Positions 1 through 9,687 of a stretch of 64,000 nt of DNA are shown in pieces. A program made the position numbers and the translations under genes. The stretch's first letter is position 1; every line of letters begins with the position of its first letter. Origin of the DNA: Elephas maximus indicus (lineage: Eukaryota; Chordata; Mammalia; Proboscidea; Elephantidae); assembly GCF_024166365.1 (NCBI RefSeq), contig NC_064832.1, forward strand, positions 41,010,249 through 41,074,248, written 5' to 3'. The notes under the pieces are model-generated. The model was not told the DNA's origin, did no database searches, and saw nothing but the letters and a program-made list of their open reading frames with translations.

Positions 1-366
1 CCTTGGGCCTTTGCATTTGCTCTTCTCTGGAATGCTTCCTCCCAGATAGCCTCAAGTCTTTCTCTCTACTTCTCTTAGGCCTTTACACAAAAGTCTCTTT
101 CCACTAAGAAAGGACCCTCATGCCTCATTTAAACATGCTACCCCTGCTCAGTACCTTTCCTTATCTTTCTTTGTCTATTTATTCTCCATGGTACTTAACA
201 CCATCTAACATCTATATGTTTATATTGTTTATTGTCTGTCTAATATTAAAGTGCAAACTCCATAGAGAGCGTGGATTTTTTTTTTTTTTTTTATTTCTAT
301 ATTCCTCAGCAGCTAGAACAGTGCTTAACACATAGGACATGTTCATTAAATATTTGTGAATAAATA
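1..366 (+). repeat. LINE L2 3' end
   Basis: The phrases CCTTTGCATTTGCTCTTC, TTTATTGTCTGTCTAATATT and CAGTGCTTAACACATAGGA match the classic L2 3' region, ending in the ATTAAATATTTGTGAATAAA tail. Confidence 0.85.
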
Positions 367-374
367 AAGGAACA

Positions 375-565
375 AACCAAAAAACAAAAACAAAACCCTC
401 AAACCCACTGCCGTCAACTTGATTCTGACTGATAGCAATCCTACAGTATAGAGTAGAACTGGCCCATAGGGTTTCCAAGGAGTGGCTGGTGGATTCAAAC
501 TGCCAACCTTTTGGTTAGCAGCTGTAGCTTCCTGTAGCTCTTAACTGCTGCGCCACCAGGGTTCC
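375..565 (-). repeat. AfroSINE
   Basis: The reverse complement shows the tRNA-like head (GCTGCTAACC), the TGGGGCAGTTCTAC-like middle and the GGGTTTG-type tail, inserted directly behind the L2 tail. The head carries a short local duplication (CTGTAGCT repeated). Confidence 0.85.
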
Positions 566-655
566 TATTAAATAAGCATTAGTATTATTCTTTTCTCCAT
601 TCTACAAATGAAGAAGTTGGGAACTCAGCAAGACCAAAACCAAACCCAAGAACAT

Positions 656-674
656 ACACACACACACACACACA
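656..674. repeat. (CA)n microsatellite
   Basis: About nine CA units. Confidence 0.8.
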
Positions 675-2582
675 GGCACATACACATAAAAAACAGAACA
701 GAATAAAACAAACTTAACCAAACACAGGTATACCATGACTAATGTGTTTGACCTAGGGGGACTAATTCAAGATACAATGTAGAGTACTTTTATGTTTCAG
801 GGGTTGGTCTGATCACCAGGGGGTTGTAAGGAAGTAATTACTTTATAAAAAGAAATTTAGGTTAATGTTTTACAAGTGTTACTTATTTTGCAATAATCTT
901 GGAAACTTCATTAGATTTTAATTTTCAGGACAATGTCAAAGCAATAGTCACCAACGTTTCAACTCAATAGCAACCTAAGGACCGTTGAAGCTGTAAAATA
1001 TCATTATAAAGCAACTAAAATGCAAAATTCTTAAGAGCGAGATTACATTAGAGGAACCTCAGTCCTTCTCATCATGATATTGCTGGTCCTTCATATTTCA
1101 AGTCAGTTGCTAGTTACTTCTTGATAGCCATTGGTGGCAGCCATTGGTGACAGTCCCAAGAGTACCTCTTCTACTCTGATGCTGTGAAAGTTCATTTTTA
1201 GATGATACAGTTTAAAAAACAATCTTTCAAGTCTTGTTTTGGGGTTTTACCTCTGGTAGGAAATCTTTCTTAATCCCCTAAAATTGATTGACTAATCAAT
1301 TAGAAGAAATACAACCAGAACGTTCCTTAGAAGAGAGGATGGTGAGACTTACTGTAGTCAGAGCTGGCTTTATGGGTATGCAACCTGTGTACTTAGAAGG
1401 GCTTCACACTTGGTCTAATGGTTTGCTGCCACTGTCTTAAAATTCTTCATAATTTTTGAACAAGTGGTCTAGCTGAGAACCTTAGTATTTTGATCTTGCA
1501 CAGGACCCCCCATGGGCCAGCCCATATTAATATGCCATAGCCAGGTGAGATAAGGACTGTTAAGTGAGGACTACAATGGATGTCAATAGCCAACTCAATT
1601 ACGCTTACTTGATCATAGAGGAGGTTGAGTTATTTGGTAGTTTTGTGCTCCTGTTTGCATAAATCTCTTGCACATGTTTGGCCATTGCTTCATTTAATGA
1701 TTCATTAAATTTTGTTCCATTTAAATAACAGTTTCAAAATTTGTTTCATTGTATTCTGACTCTTTGCCAAAATTCATACATTGAAATTCGTCGTAATCCT
1801 TGGTAATATAATTTAATATTCTCCTGTTCTTCTGATGAAATGGGGGAAATGCAATACCCAAATTGCCACATTTTTAAAAAAAGAAATTGTTCCTTGCCTC
1901 TGAAAAGAAGCTTTTTCAAGGCTGAAATCTTCAGAACAGGAATTGCATGCCCAAAGATCTATAGAGGTCATGAACATGAGGGAAAGAAACCAGGCATGAA
2001 TGCGGGCAGTGGGGGGGGGACTGTGGCCAGTGGGAAGACAGATACCCTTTAAAGGGGGCAGGCAGCTGCACCCCAGCTACAGCTCATTGATGTCATGGGG
2101 AATGTGGGTCTGTTTTATCAGGTCTTTCTCTCTCCCTCCCAAGAGGAACTCCAAATTGAGAAATTTATGTGAAATCTCTCGATTTTTAAATGTGGGCTCA
2201 AATAAAACACCCTGCGACTGCTCTTTTAGAGATAATTCTTGCCATGATTTCTTCACTTTGTCCCAAATAGCTCTGAAATATCTTTCATTTCTCTCATACA
2301 ATAGGCTTTTTAAGATGAAGAAACAGTATCTGTAATTTCATTTGGAGGCTCTTTAGAGAGGATTTCTCTAACATGTAATACTTATGGAGAAATGTTAAAA
2401 TTGAAATCCAATGACAGCAACCCACCTGGTTAACTAACCTTCTGTGAGTGGGAAAAGCCATTTGGTAACCTCTTGAAGCTTCTCCATTATAGCTAATCAT
2501 GCTGTACACTCCAGCACAGCACCAAACAATAGAAATATATTCAGAGCCATACATGTAATTAAGATTTTTCTAGTGCCATTAA

Positions 2583-2746
2583 GGAAAACCTGGTGTTTTT
2601 AGTGCTGCAGCTGCTAATCAAAATGTTGGTAGTTCGAATCAACCAGGCACTCCCTGGAAACTCTGTGGTGCAGTTCTGCTCTGTCCTATAGGGTCTATGG
2701 GGTCGCTATGAGTTGGAATCCACTTGACAATGGTTTTTTTTTTTGG
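2583..2746 (+). repeat. AfroSINE
   Basis: tRNA-like head with B box AGTTCGAATC, GTGGTGCAGTTCTGCTCTGTCC middle and a poly-T-rich end. Confidence 0.85.
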
Positions 2747-2901
2747 TTAGTGGCATTAAACAATTAAAACATCAAAAAATAAAAAGAGGTGAAATTAATT
2801 TTAATGTTTCACTTAACTCAGCTATATCTAATATACCATCAGTTCAACATGTGGTCAATATAAAAAATTATTAATGAGATATTATACATTATTTTCTTTT
2901 A

Positions 2902-3102
2902 CACTGTTGTGCCATTGAGTTGTTTTTTGACTCACGGGTACCCCTTGTGACAGAGTAGAACTGCCCATATAGTCTTCTAGGCTGTACTCTTTACGGAAGC
3001 AAAGCACCAGGTCTTTCTCCTGCAGAGCCAATGTGTGCCTTTGAATTGCCAACTTTTTGGTTAGCAGCTAAGCACTCAACTGTTTGTGCCACCAGGGCTC
3101 CT
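2902..3102 (-). repeat. AfroSINE, longer type
   Basis: Reversed copy with the extra GCAGGAGAAAGACCTGG-type segment between head and middle. Confidence 0.8.
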
Positions 3103-3169
3103 TTTTACCTGCAACAATCTCAATTTGGATGAGACACATTTGGGTGCTCAAATAGCCACATGTGGCTAG

Positions 3170-3612
3170 TGGCTGTTGTTGTTTCTGACTTATGATGATC
3201 TTATGTATAACAAAACGAAACATTGCCCGGTCCTGAGCCAAGATGGAGATCATGATCATTGGTATGTTTGAGTCCATTGTTGAGGCTATTGTGTCAATTT
3301 ATCTCATTGAGTGTTTTCCTTCTTTGTGTTGGCCATCCACCTTACCAAACACGATGTCCTAGTCTAGTGATTGTTCTTTCTCGATTAAAAAAAAAAAAAA
3401 ACCAAACCTGCTGCCATTGAGTCCATTCCGACTCATAGCGGCCTTATAAGACAGAGTAGAACTGCCCCATAGAGTTTCCAAGGAGTGCCTGGTGGCTTCG
3501 AACTGCTGACCTTTCCTGATAACGTGTCCTAAATAAGCTAATCAAGATCTTGCTTGATTGTATTTTATCCTAAGACTAATTTGTTTATTCTTTTGGCAGT
3601 CCTGGTATATGC
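3170..3612 (-). repeat. RTE LINE 3' fragment, split by a SINE
   Basis: The + strand shows the RTE 3' tail (TGTTGTTGTT), then CATTGCCCGGTCCTGAGCC and CCAAACACGATGTCC; after the SINE at 3385-3511 it resumes with AACGTGTCC and ATTCTTTTGGCAGTCC. The order follows the longer RTE 3' end at 45105-45593 (reverse). Confidence 0.75.
3385..3511 (-). repeat. AfroSINE nested in an RTE fragment, 5'-truncated
   Basis: A poly-T end followed by the SINE tail and middle, stopping in the B-box region. It interrupts the RTE sequence, so it is the younger element. Confidence 0.8.
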
Positions 3613-3771
3613 TAGTGGCTACTATATTGGAAATCTCAGGCCTAACCTGTTCTGCTGTGCTTATGTGTCCAAAGTTGCTCAGGTAGTAAGTTGGCAGATC
3701 CAATAATTTTGCTCAATTTTTCAAACTTTTTGCCCTTCTCACTACATTGACTTGTCCTAAGTATTAAGTGC

Positions 3772-3926
3772 AGAGCTCTGGTGGTGCTGTGATTAAGAGC
3801 TACTACTGCTAACCTAAAGACTGGCAGTATGAATCCAACAGTTGCTCCTTGGGAACCCTATGGGGCAGTCCTACTCTGTTTTATAGGGTTGCTGTGAGTC
3901 AGAATGGACTCAATGGCAATGGGTGG
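3772..3926 (+). repeat. AfroSINE
   Basis: Head, ATGGGGCAGTCCTACTCTG middle and the CTCAATGGCAATGGGTGG end are all present. Confidence 0.85.
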
Positions 3927-4614
3927 TAAGTATTAAGTGCAGAATCCTGGTATACAGCTTAGGTTTAGCATTTGTAGAGTTCGATAAGAGAAGCATATGA
4001 AAGAGGAAAATAAGAGATATGACTAAATCTAAAAATGCTAAAGTAGTTGCGGTGATCACATTTCAAATTTCTAGGTGAAGACTTTTCATAGATGCAAAGT
4101 TTGGCTTTTTGTTAAAGTGAGAGGTTTATGGGGCTAGGTAGGTACATCTAACTGTGCAGAAAACAGGTCTAGCTGAGAACCCTAGTATTTTAACTCAGGT
4201 GGTTTGGATGTGAGGCAAGCAGAGACTTTAGCAATGGAGCAGATAGCAAGAACAGGAGCACTTTCATCTCTGGTTGGAACAACCAACTGACCTGGCCTTT
4301 GAGGGATGACTGGGCAATTTCAACATCCAAGGGGTGTAGAAAATGTAGGTGTTGGTGTGGGGGTGAAACGGGGCATGCCCTAATGCAGTGATGGGGAGAT
4401 AGCACGAGGAATATAGGGGGCAGCACCTGGTCCTAGGTCTCTGTGCAGAGAGTCCATCTGGGGGGCTCCAGAGATAAGCCTAAGACATGGTCTCTCCTGA
4501 GTCCCTCCATTCTTTGTGGTGCTGGCGGGGTGTTTCCTGACTCTTCACTGACATTTCTGAGGGATAGACTTCTGAGCACTCTTGTGGCTTATTCACCCAC
4601 CCAGTGGCTTCACA

Positions 4615-4740
4615 GGAGAGAAGACCTGGATATTTGCTTCTGTAAAGATTACAGCCTAGAAAACCCTATGGAGCAGTTCTACTCCGTCCCGTAGGGTCAC
4701 TATGAGTCAGAACAGACTCACTAGCACCTAACAACATCAA
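4615..4740 (+). repeat. AfroSINE 3' portion
   Basis: Begins in the middle segment (GAAGACCTGGATATTTGCT) and ends in the CACCTAACAACATCAAC tail. Confidence 0.75.
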
Positions 4741-5244
4741 CCTTTCAATATTTTTTGTTGTTGCTTTTCAGCAGTTGCACAGAACTTTACGATGGTTTCC
4801 ATTGGTTGTGCTTTTACTAACTCAGTTCTGCATTTCGTCAACATCGGTGACTTTGCTGCAGACTGAAAACATAAAAACTTGGTTGAAAATTCCATAATTC
4901 AGGCTTTGAACCTTCTAAGCCATGATAGGATGGCTAGATCTAGGTAATTCCTGATAAAGGATATGTTTAGGGAATTTAAATGTTGATTTGGCAGCTTGAA
5001 TCAGACTGAGGAACAACCTGAGGGACTCTGATTTGAGGAAGAGCTGCCAGGGTTGCCTGCATGAGTTTGCAGGCGTATGAGTATATTCATGGCCCTGGAG
5101 AGAATTAGGGTTGCCTGCATTTTTTGACTCATGCAATTTCTATTGCTTGGTACTCCCTCCCTTTTCTACAACACTAATTTAAAAATTTAGTGTTTTCTCC
5201 AATGATAGTTTGAGTTCCCCTCACAATTCTTTTTAAATCAATTT

Positions 5245-5400
5245 ATTCATTCATCCGTTCATAAGTTTATTAGATACATTTATTTAGTCTGCAGACATCT
5301 ATTGGGCACCAAGTGCCAAGCACTGGGCTCGGCACTGGAGATATGAAGCTGGCGAGTCCATCATCTCCATCCTAAAGAAGTTGACCACCTGATGAATTCT
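5245..5400 (+). repeat. L2-like fragment
   Basis: TATTGGGCACCAAGTGCCAAGCACTG followed by an 'amount of ... deficit' type run is the usual L2 3' region with divergence. Confidence 0.5.
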
Positions 5401-6980
5401 TCTCACATTAACCAACTTAGGCTGGGTTACCATAGTCAATCCAGTCACCCCTCAGTGTTTATGTAATTGGTTTTGTGTTCAATTTGTTGTTTTTATTCCT
5501 AGTGTATTCCCTGAAGTGGCCTGTCTTCCCGAAGTGGTTACACATTTTCAATAGCAAAAATTATGCTTCCTTCTTTCTTTAGAAGTCTTCATTGGACCTG
5601 ATACAGTACTTTGTCTAATATACATTGTTATATGAGGGATCACTTCCTGGGATGAATGAATGGTGTCACTTGATTATTATTTTTTACACATAATTACTGA
5701 TATTGCTAATAGAGATTGGAGGGTTATTGGAGACAAGTAACTGATATGAGAAGTGTCATGCAACACAGCCTCTATTGTCGGCCGGTAGACTAAGCACAGC
5801 CTTTATTGTACCTGTATTCACCAGTTACTCTACAGACATTCTCTTCTGAAGGCACCACAATATGTTTGGCATTGATTTTTAATGATGGGGAGGATTAAAT
5901 TAAGGCCATATCTATATGGATAGCTATGCTGTGTGTTGCAACTGTTCAAGAAGCGTAGCTTTAGGGAGTTCCCCTAATGAAGTGCATAAACAGTAACTTT
6001 CCTTTAAGCTGTCAGCGAGGAATGCCGAGTTACTCAAGTGAATTTCAGTGACCCCTTACTGTGGCGGGAGCCCAGCATCTGAACAAATTTTTATAAATAA
6101 TAGACTGTTTGCTTTGCAGCATTGATAATTTTCTCCTGCTTCCGAGGCTGTCAAATAACCTGGAGGCCTGTTGCTTCTTAGTCAGAGGTATTTGCAGAGG
6201 AACTGATCAAACTATTATTATTAATAATCTCATTACTGAGGCATCACCAATGCTTTTGTGCATGTGAGGCTACCAAATAGATTAAACTTTTGTTTTGGAG
6301 ACGATGGAGAGGCATACAAGAACAAAGCAGCTTACAAGCACAATGGAGGGGCGGCCCTTTCCTGGCTAAGGCACATCTGTGTTTGGGAGAACTGTTGCTC
6401 CATTCCTGCAGGAATGTAACCCCTCTCGTAAGGGGTCTTCTAAATGATTGACCATAGACGCCCCTAAAGGTAGTCATGACTACGGGCTAACATTGTTAAT
6501 GAGATTTTTCATTCTAACAAGGAAACTGACAAGCTCCTTGAATAAAGGGACAAGGAAGGTTCGTTATAACCACAGGCAGAGGCTACCAACAGTGAGAAGA
6601 GATTGTGGCATTTACTTTGGTGGGCATCGGGGGAAGGGGGGGAGTTGTGATGAGAGGTAGAGAACAGCTCTTCTCTCCATATCCGTATTCATAGCATTCA
6701 AACTCAGAATGATGGGGATCAGTACACCCAATTCTCATTCTCATATAAGGGTGGTAGATAACGAAGACTTAGGATTAGTCACTTCTTAGGCCGGGAAAGG
6801 CAATTCATGCCCTGTGTTTTCCCTGCTTTGGAATGGGTTGCTAAATGGTTAGAACACAGGGCTGAGGAGGCCAAGGCTGAGTTGCTTCCCATAGGGGACA
6901 GTGAACTTGACATGGGTTCCATGGTCCACATCCAGCCCCGAGAGGCTCCACTTGGGTGGAGCAAGCAGCCTTCATTATAA

Positions 6981-7152
6981 GGTTGCCAGATAATATACAG
7001 GACACCCAGTTCAACTAGAATTTCAGATAACAAATAAATTTTTAGTACATCTCATACGATATTTGGGACATGTACTAAAAAAAATTGCTGTTTATCTGAA
7101 ATTCAAATCGAAATGGGCATCCTATATTTTTATTTGCTAAATCTGACAATCC
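6981..7152. repeat. Fold-back (MITE-like) DNA element
   Basis: GGTTGCCAGAT...TTTAGTACAT (6981-7051) is the imperfect reverse complement of ATGTACTAAA...ATCTGACAATCC (7070-7152), with about 70-80-bp arms and a short centre. Such near-palindromes are typical of non-autonomous DNA transposons. Confidence 0.65.
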
Positions 7153-7155
7153 TAC

Positions 7156-7670
7156 TGTCCTAGTCATCTAGTGCTGCTATAATGGAAATACCACAAGTGG
7201 ATGGCTTTAACAAAGCGAATTTTATTCTTTCACAGTCCAGTAGGCTAGAAGTCTGAATTTAGGGTGCCAGCTCCAGGGGAAGGCTTTCTTTTTCTGTTGA
7301 CTCTGGAGGAAGGTCCTTGTGATGCATCAGTCTTTCCTTGGTCTGGGAGCATCTCAGCACAGGAACCTCAGGTCCAAAGAATGCAGTCTGTTCCTGACAC
7401 TGCTTTCTTGGTAGTATGAGGTCCCCATGTCTCTCTGCTTGCTTCTCTCTTTTATAGATCAAAAGAGATTGGCTTAAGACACTACCTAATATTGTAGGCC
7501 TCATCAATATAACTGCCACTAATCCATTTTATTACATCATAGTGATAGGATTTACAACATATAGGGAAATTACATCAGATGATAAAATGGTAGACGGTCA
7601 TACAATACTGGGAATCACGACCTAGCTAAGTTGACAGATACTTTTGGGGGACACAATTCAATCCATGACA
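7156..7670 (-). mobile_element. Solo LTR, MLT1/MaLR-like
   Basis: The 515-bp element reads TGTCATGGATTGAATTGTGT... to ...GACTAGGACA on its own strand, the same layout as MLT1/MaLR LTRs (TG...CA, a near-identical GAATGTGTCCCCC start, AAATTTATT-type poly(A) region). It is flanked by an exact 5-bp duplication CCTAC (7151-7155 and 7671-7675), the size ERVL/MaLR integrases make. Confidence 0.75.
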
Positions 7671-9270
7671 CCTACATAGGACAGAATTTGAGAGACGAGG
7701 CTTCAAAATACACCCCCACCTCCTAACAGCTGGCAATGGGCCACTTATCCCTGACCTCAATTTTCACCACACACAGACTGTCTTTGGAACAGACAATGTA
7801 GGTGGACTCTTGTCTCCAGAAAGCTTCTGTGGAAATGTTCCTGTGCTTCCTGGGCCTTCTCTAACTGCCGGTAAGCACCACAATCATATGAATATGGGTG
7901 TTAGATTGGTCTGAGAAGGCACCGAGCGTAAGTTGAAGGCTTGATTTTCTGGAAAGGCGTGTTTCAATGAGGGGGTAGGGTGGAGGTAGAAAAGACAGCT
8001 TGGATGGCTGGGGCAGTGTGGGCCCTAAAGATGGGGAGGCTGATGTGGGTAAGAAGGCTGATCTAGGTGGGAAGGCTGGTCTAGGTGGGGTGTCCCCTCA
8101 CCCTGCCGAGCCAGGGGCAGTATAGGGGACTGGACCAGGAATGTAGTCCTAGTGTGCCTTGGATACACCAAAAAGAGATCCATCTTCCCTCCCTCCATCT
8201 AGTCTCCATCTCTCACTCTCTATTCATCCATTTGTATATTTTCTCTCCGCCTCTTGCCTGTCTTTTCTTAAATGCATGAGTATTGAATTGTATACCCCAG
8301 GGTTTAGGACTCGATTTCTCATTCTGTTTTGAACAGTGCTTATTCTGAGAGTTGGTGGAGCCCCTGAAATTAAGCTGTAAAAGAACCCTTCAAACTAGGT
8401 CTTCGAAGTGGCCCCTAGGCAAGGCATCTTGGGGTAGAACAGGGTTAGAAGGGCTAAGTGACTTGCTCAAGGCCACCAACTAATGACTGACAAAGTTGTT
8501 TTTTAACTTTCAGACCAATACTTTTTTTACTGTACAGATGTTACAAAGGTGTGAAATATTGGAGAGGCACAGGGCCAGGAGAACAGCACCCCTATTTCTC
8601 AGTGTCAAGAAGAATAAGCTTTGAGCTCTTGAACACCTGGCCAGCTCACAAAAGGTTCTGGGGCAATGAGGCCAGGTGGAGCAACTGCTCAATGTGGAGC
8701 CTTCTTAACTGGGTCTGGAGCAGCTTTCTGGCTCTGAAAAGTGGGCACTGGGTCATCTGGGGATCACCTATTTGTTTGAATTCTTTCTCTATCCTAGGTC
8801 AAGCACAGAGTTGTAGTGTAGAGTTGTATCTGGATTTTCAGGGGGAGTAAAACAGTGCCAGTCTCTCCCTCAGAGTGGGATTGCTTAGAGAACTTTGCTA
8901 GAAGCAGAAACTGCAGGAGAGTGATCAAAGATACCCAGGCAGTAGGAGCTGAAGAGGGTTGCTTCAGATAGACCCCTCGCCCCACAGTGAGTTCCTAACT
9001 TTTTCTGGAAAACCACATTCAGTAAAATAGGGAGAACAACTGCAAGTGGCGTCCAGGCAAAAGGCTGATGGTTGCCTTTCCTTCTGGGGCCTCAGCTTTC
9101 TCTCCACCACAAAGACTACTTTGATCCTGTCTCCCTCAAGGAAGTGCCAAGTTGGAAATCAGATACTGGGCCTTGAAAATGTAGGTGGGCTCTCCTGAGT
9201 TAATATTTGGCAGGAGATACCTGGGTCTAAGGGCAACTCACAGGATGGGGCCAGTGACAAGGTGCAGACG

Positions 9271-9288
9271 TGACTCAGGTTCCTGGAA
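9271..9288 (+). promoter_or_regulatory. OLFM4: Adjacent AP-1 and STAT-like motifs
   Basis: TGACTCA (9271-9277, AP-1 consensus) is followed by TTCCTGGAA (9280-9288, the TTCnnnGAA STAT form), about 100 bp upstream of the TATA box. The motifs are exact but short; function is inferred from position only. Confidence 0.45.
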
Positions 9289-9352
9289 GTTCCAAGCCTT
9301 CTGGGGCCCTCAGTGCCCCCTGGCTGCTTCCTCTTTCCTGCAGACTAGTCGT

Positions 9353-9364
9353 GGGGAAATCCCC
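9353..9364 (+). promoter_or_regulatory. OLFM4: Palindromic NF-kB site
   Basis: GGGGAAATCCCC is a full NF-kB consensus and ends 9 bp before the TATA box. OLFM4 is known to be induced through NF-kB in myeloid and epithelial cells, so a site here fits its regulation. Confidence 0.75.
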
Positions 9365-9373
9365 ACCGGCCAC

Positions 9374-9379
9374 TATAAG
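9374..9379 (+). promoter_or_regulatory. OLFM4: TATA box of OLFM4
   Basis: TATAAG lies 56 bp upstream of the ATG. The usual 25-30 bp spacing puts transcription start near 9404 and leaves a 5' UTR of only about 26 nt. The TSS is inferred. Confidence 0.75.
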
Positions 9380-9429
9380 AAGGCCCTGGGCTCTGTGCAG
9401 AAGCCAGTGGCTCCAACCAAGGGGAAAAA

Positions 9430-9687
9430 ATGAGGCCATACCTCCCCTCTCTGCTGGGCCTTCTTTTCCTCCTTAGCCTGGCTGCAGGGGAAACGGAGTT
9501 TTACACTCCCGTAATCCCCAGCTCCAGAGGCGACTCCTTCAGCAGCTCCAGTGACGGCTTCTTCAATGGCTCAATCGACGGCTACTTCAACAGGCCCACC
9601 GACGGCTACTTCAACAGGTCCTTGGATGACTACTTCAACAGCTCCAGTGGTGGCCCCGGCATCCTCCAGCCTGGCCCCACGTTCCAG
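9430..9687 (+). CDS. OLFM4: OLFM4 exon 1, coding part
   Basis: The ATG at 9430 has A at -3 and opens a hydrophobic leader; cleavage after Gly20 is inferred from the AAG motif, as in human OLFM4. Residues 42-73 are four 8-residue units of the form D-G-(F/Y)-F-N-x-x-x. The exon ends in phase 0 with CAG before GTGAGG. Reading continues open to 9780, but that is intron, because exon 2 continues the known protein. Confidence 0.95.

Larger units (their letters stand above)
1..9250. other. Upstream flank of OLFM4, no gene seen
   Basis: The flank holds L2, AfroSINE copies, an RTE fragment, a fold-back DNA element and an MLT1-like LTR, listed separately. The stretches 570-2580, 3930-4610, 4745-5240, 5405-6975 and 7680-9250 show no feature I recognise beyond a (CA)n run; short ORFs there have no family resemblance. 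The last 1 kb may hold OLFM4 regulatory DNA. Confidence 0.6.
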
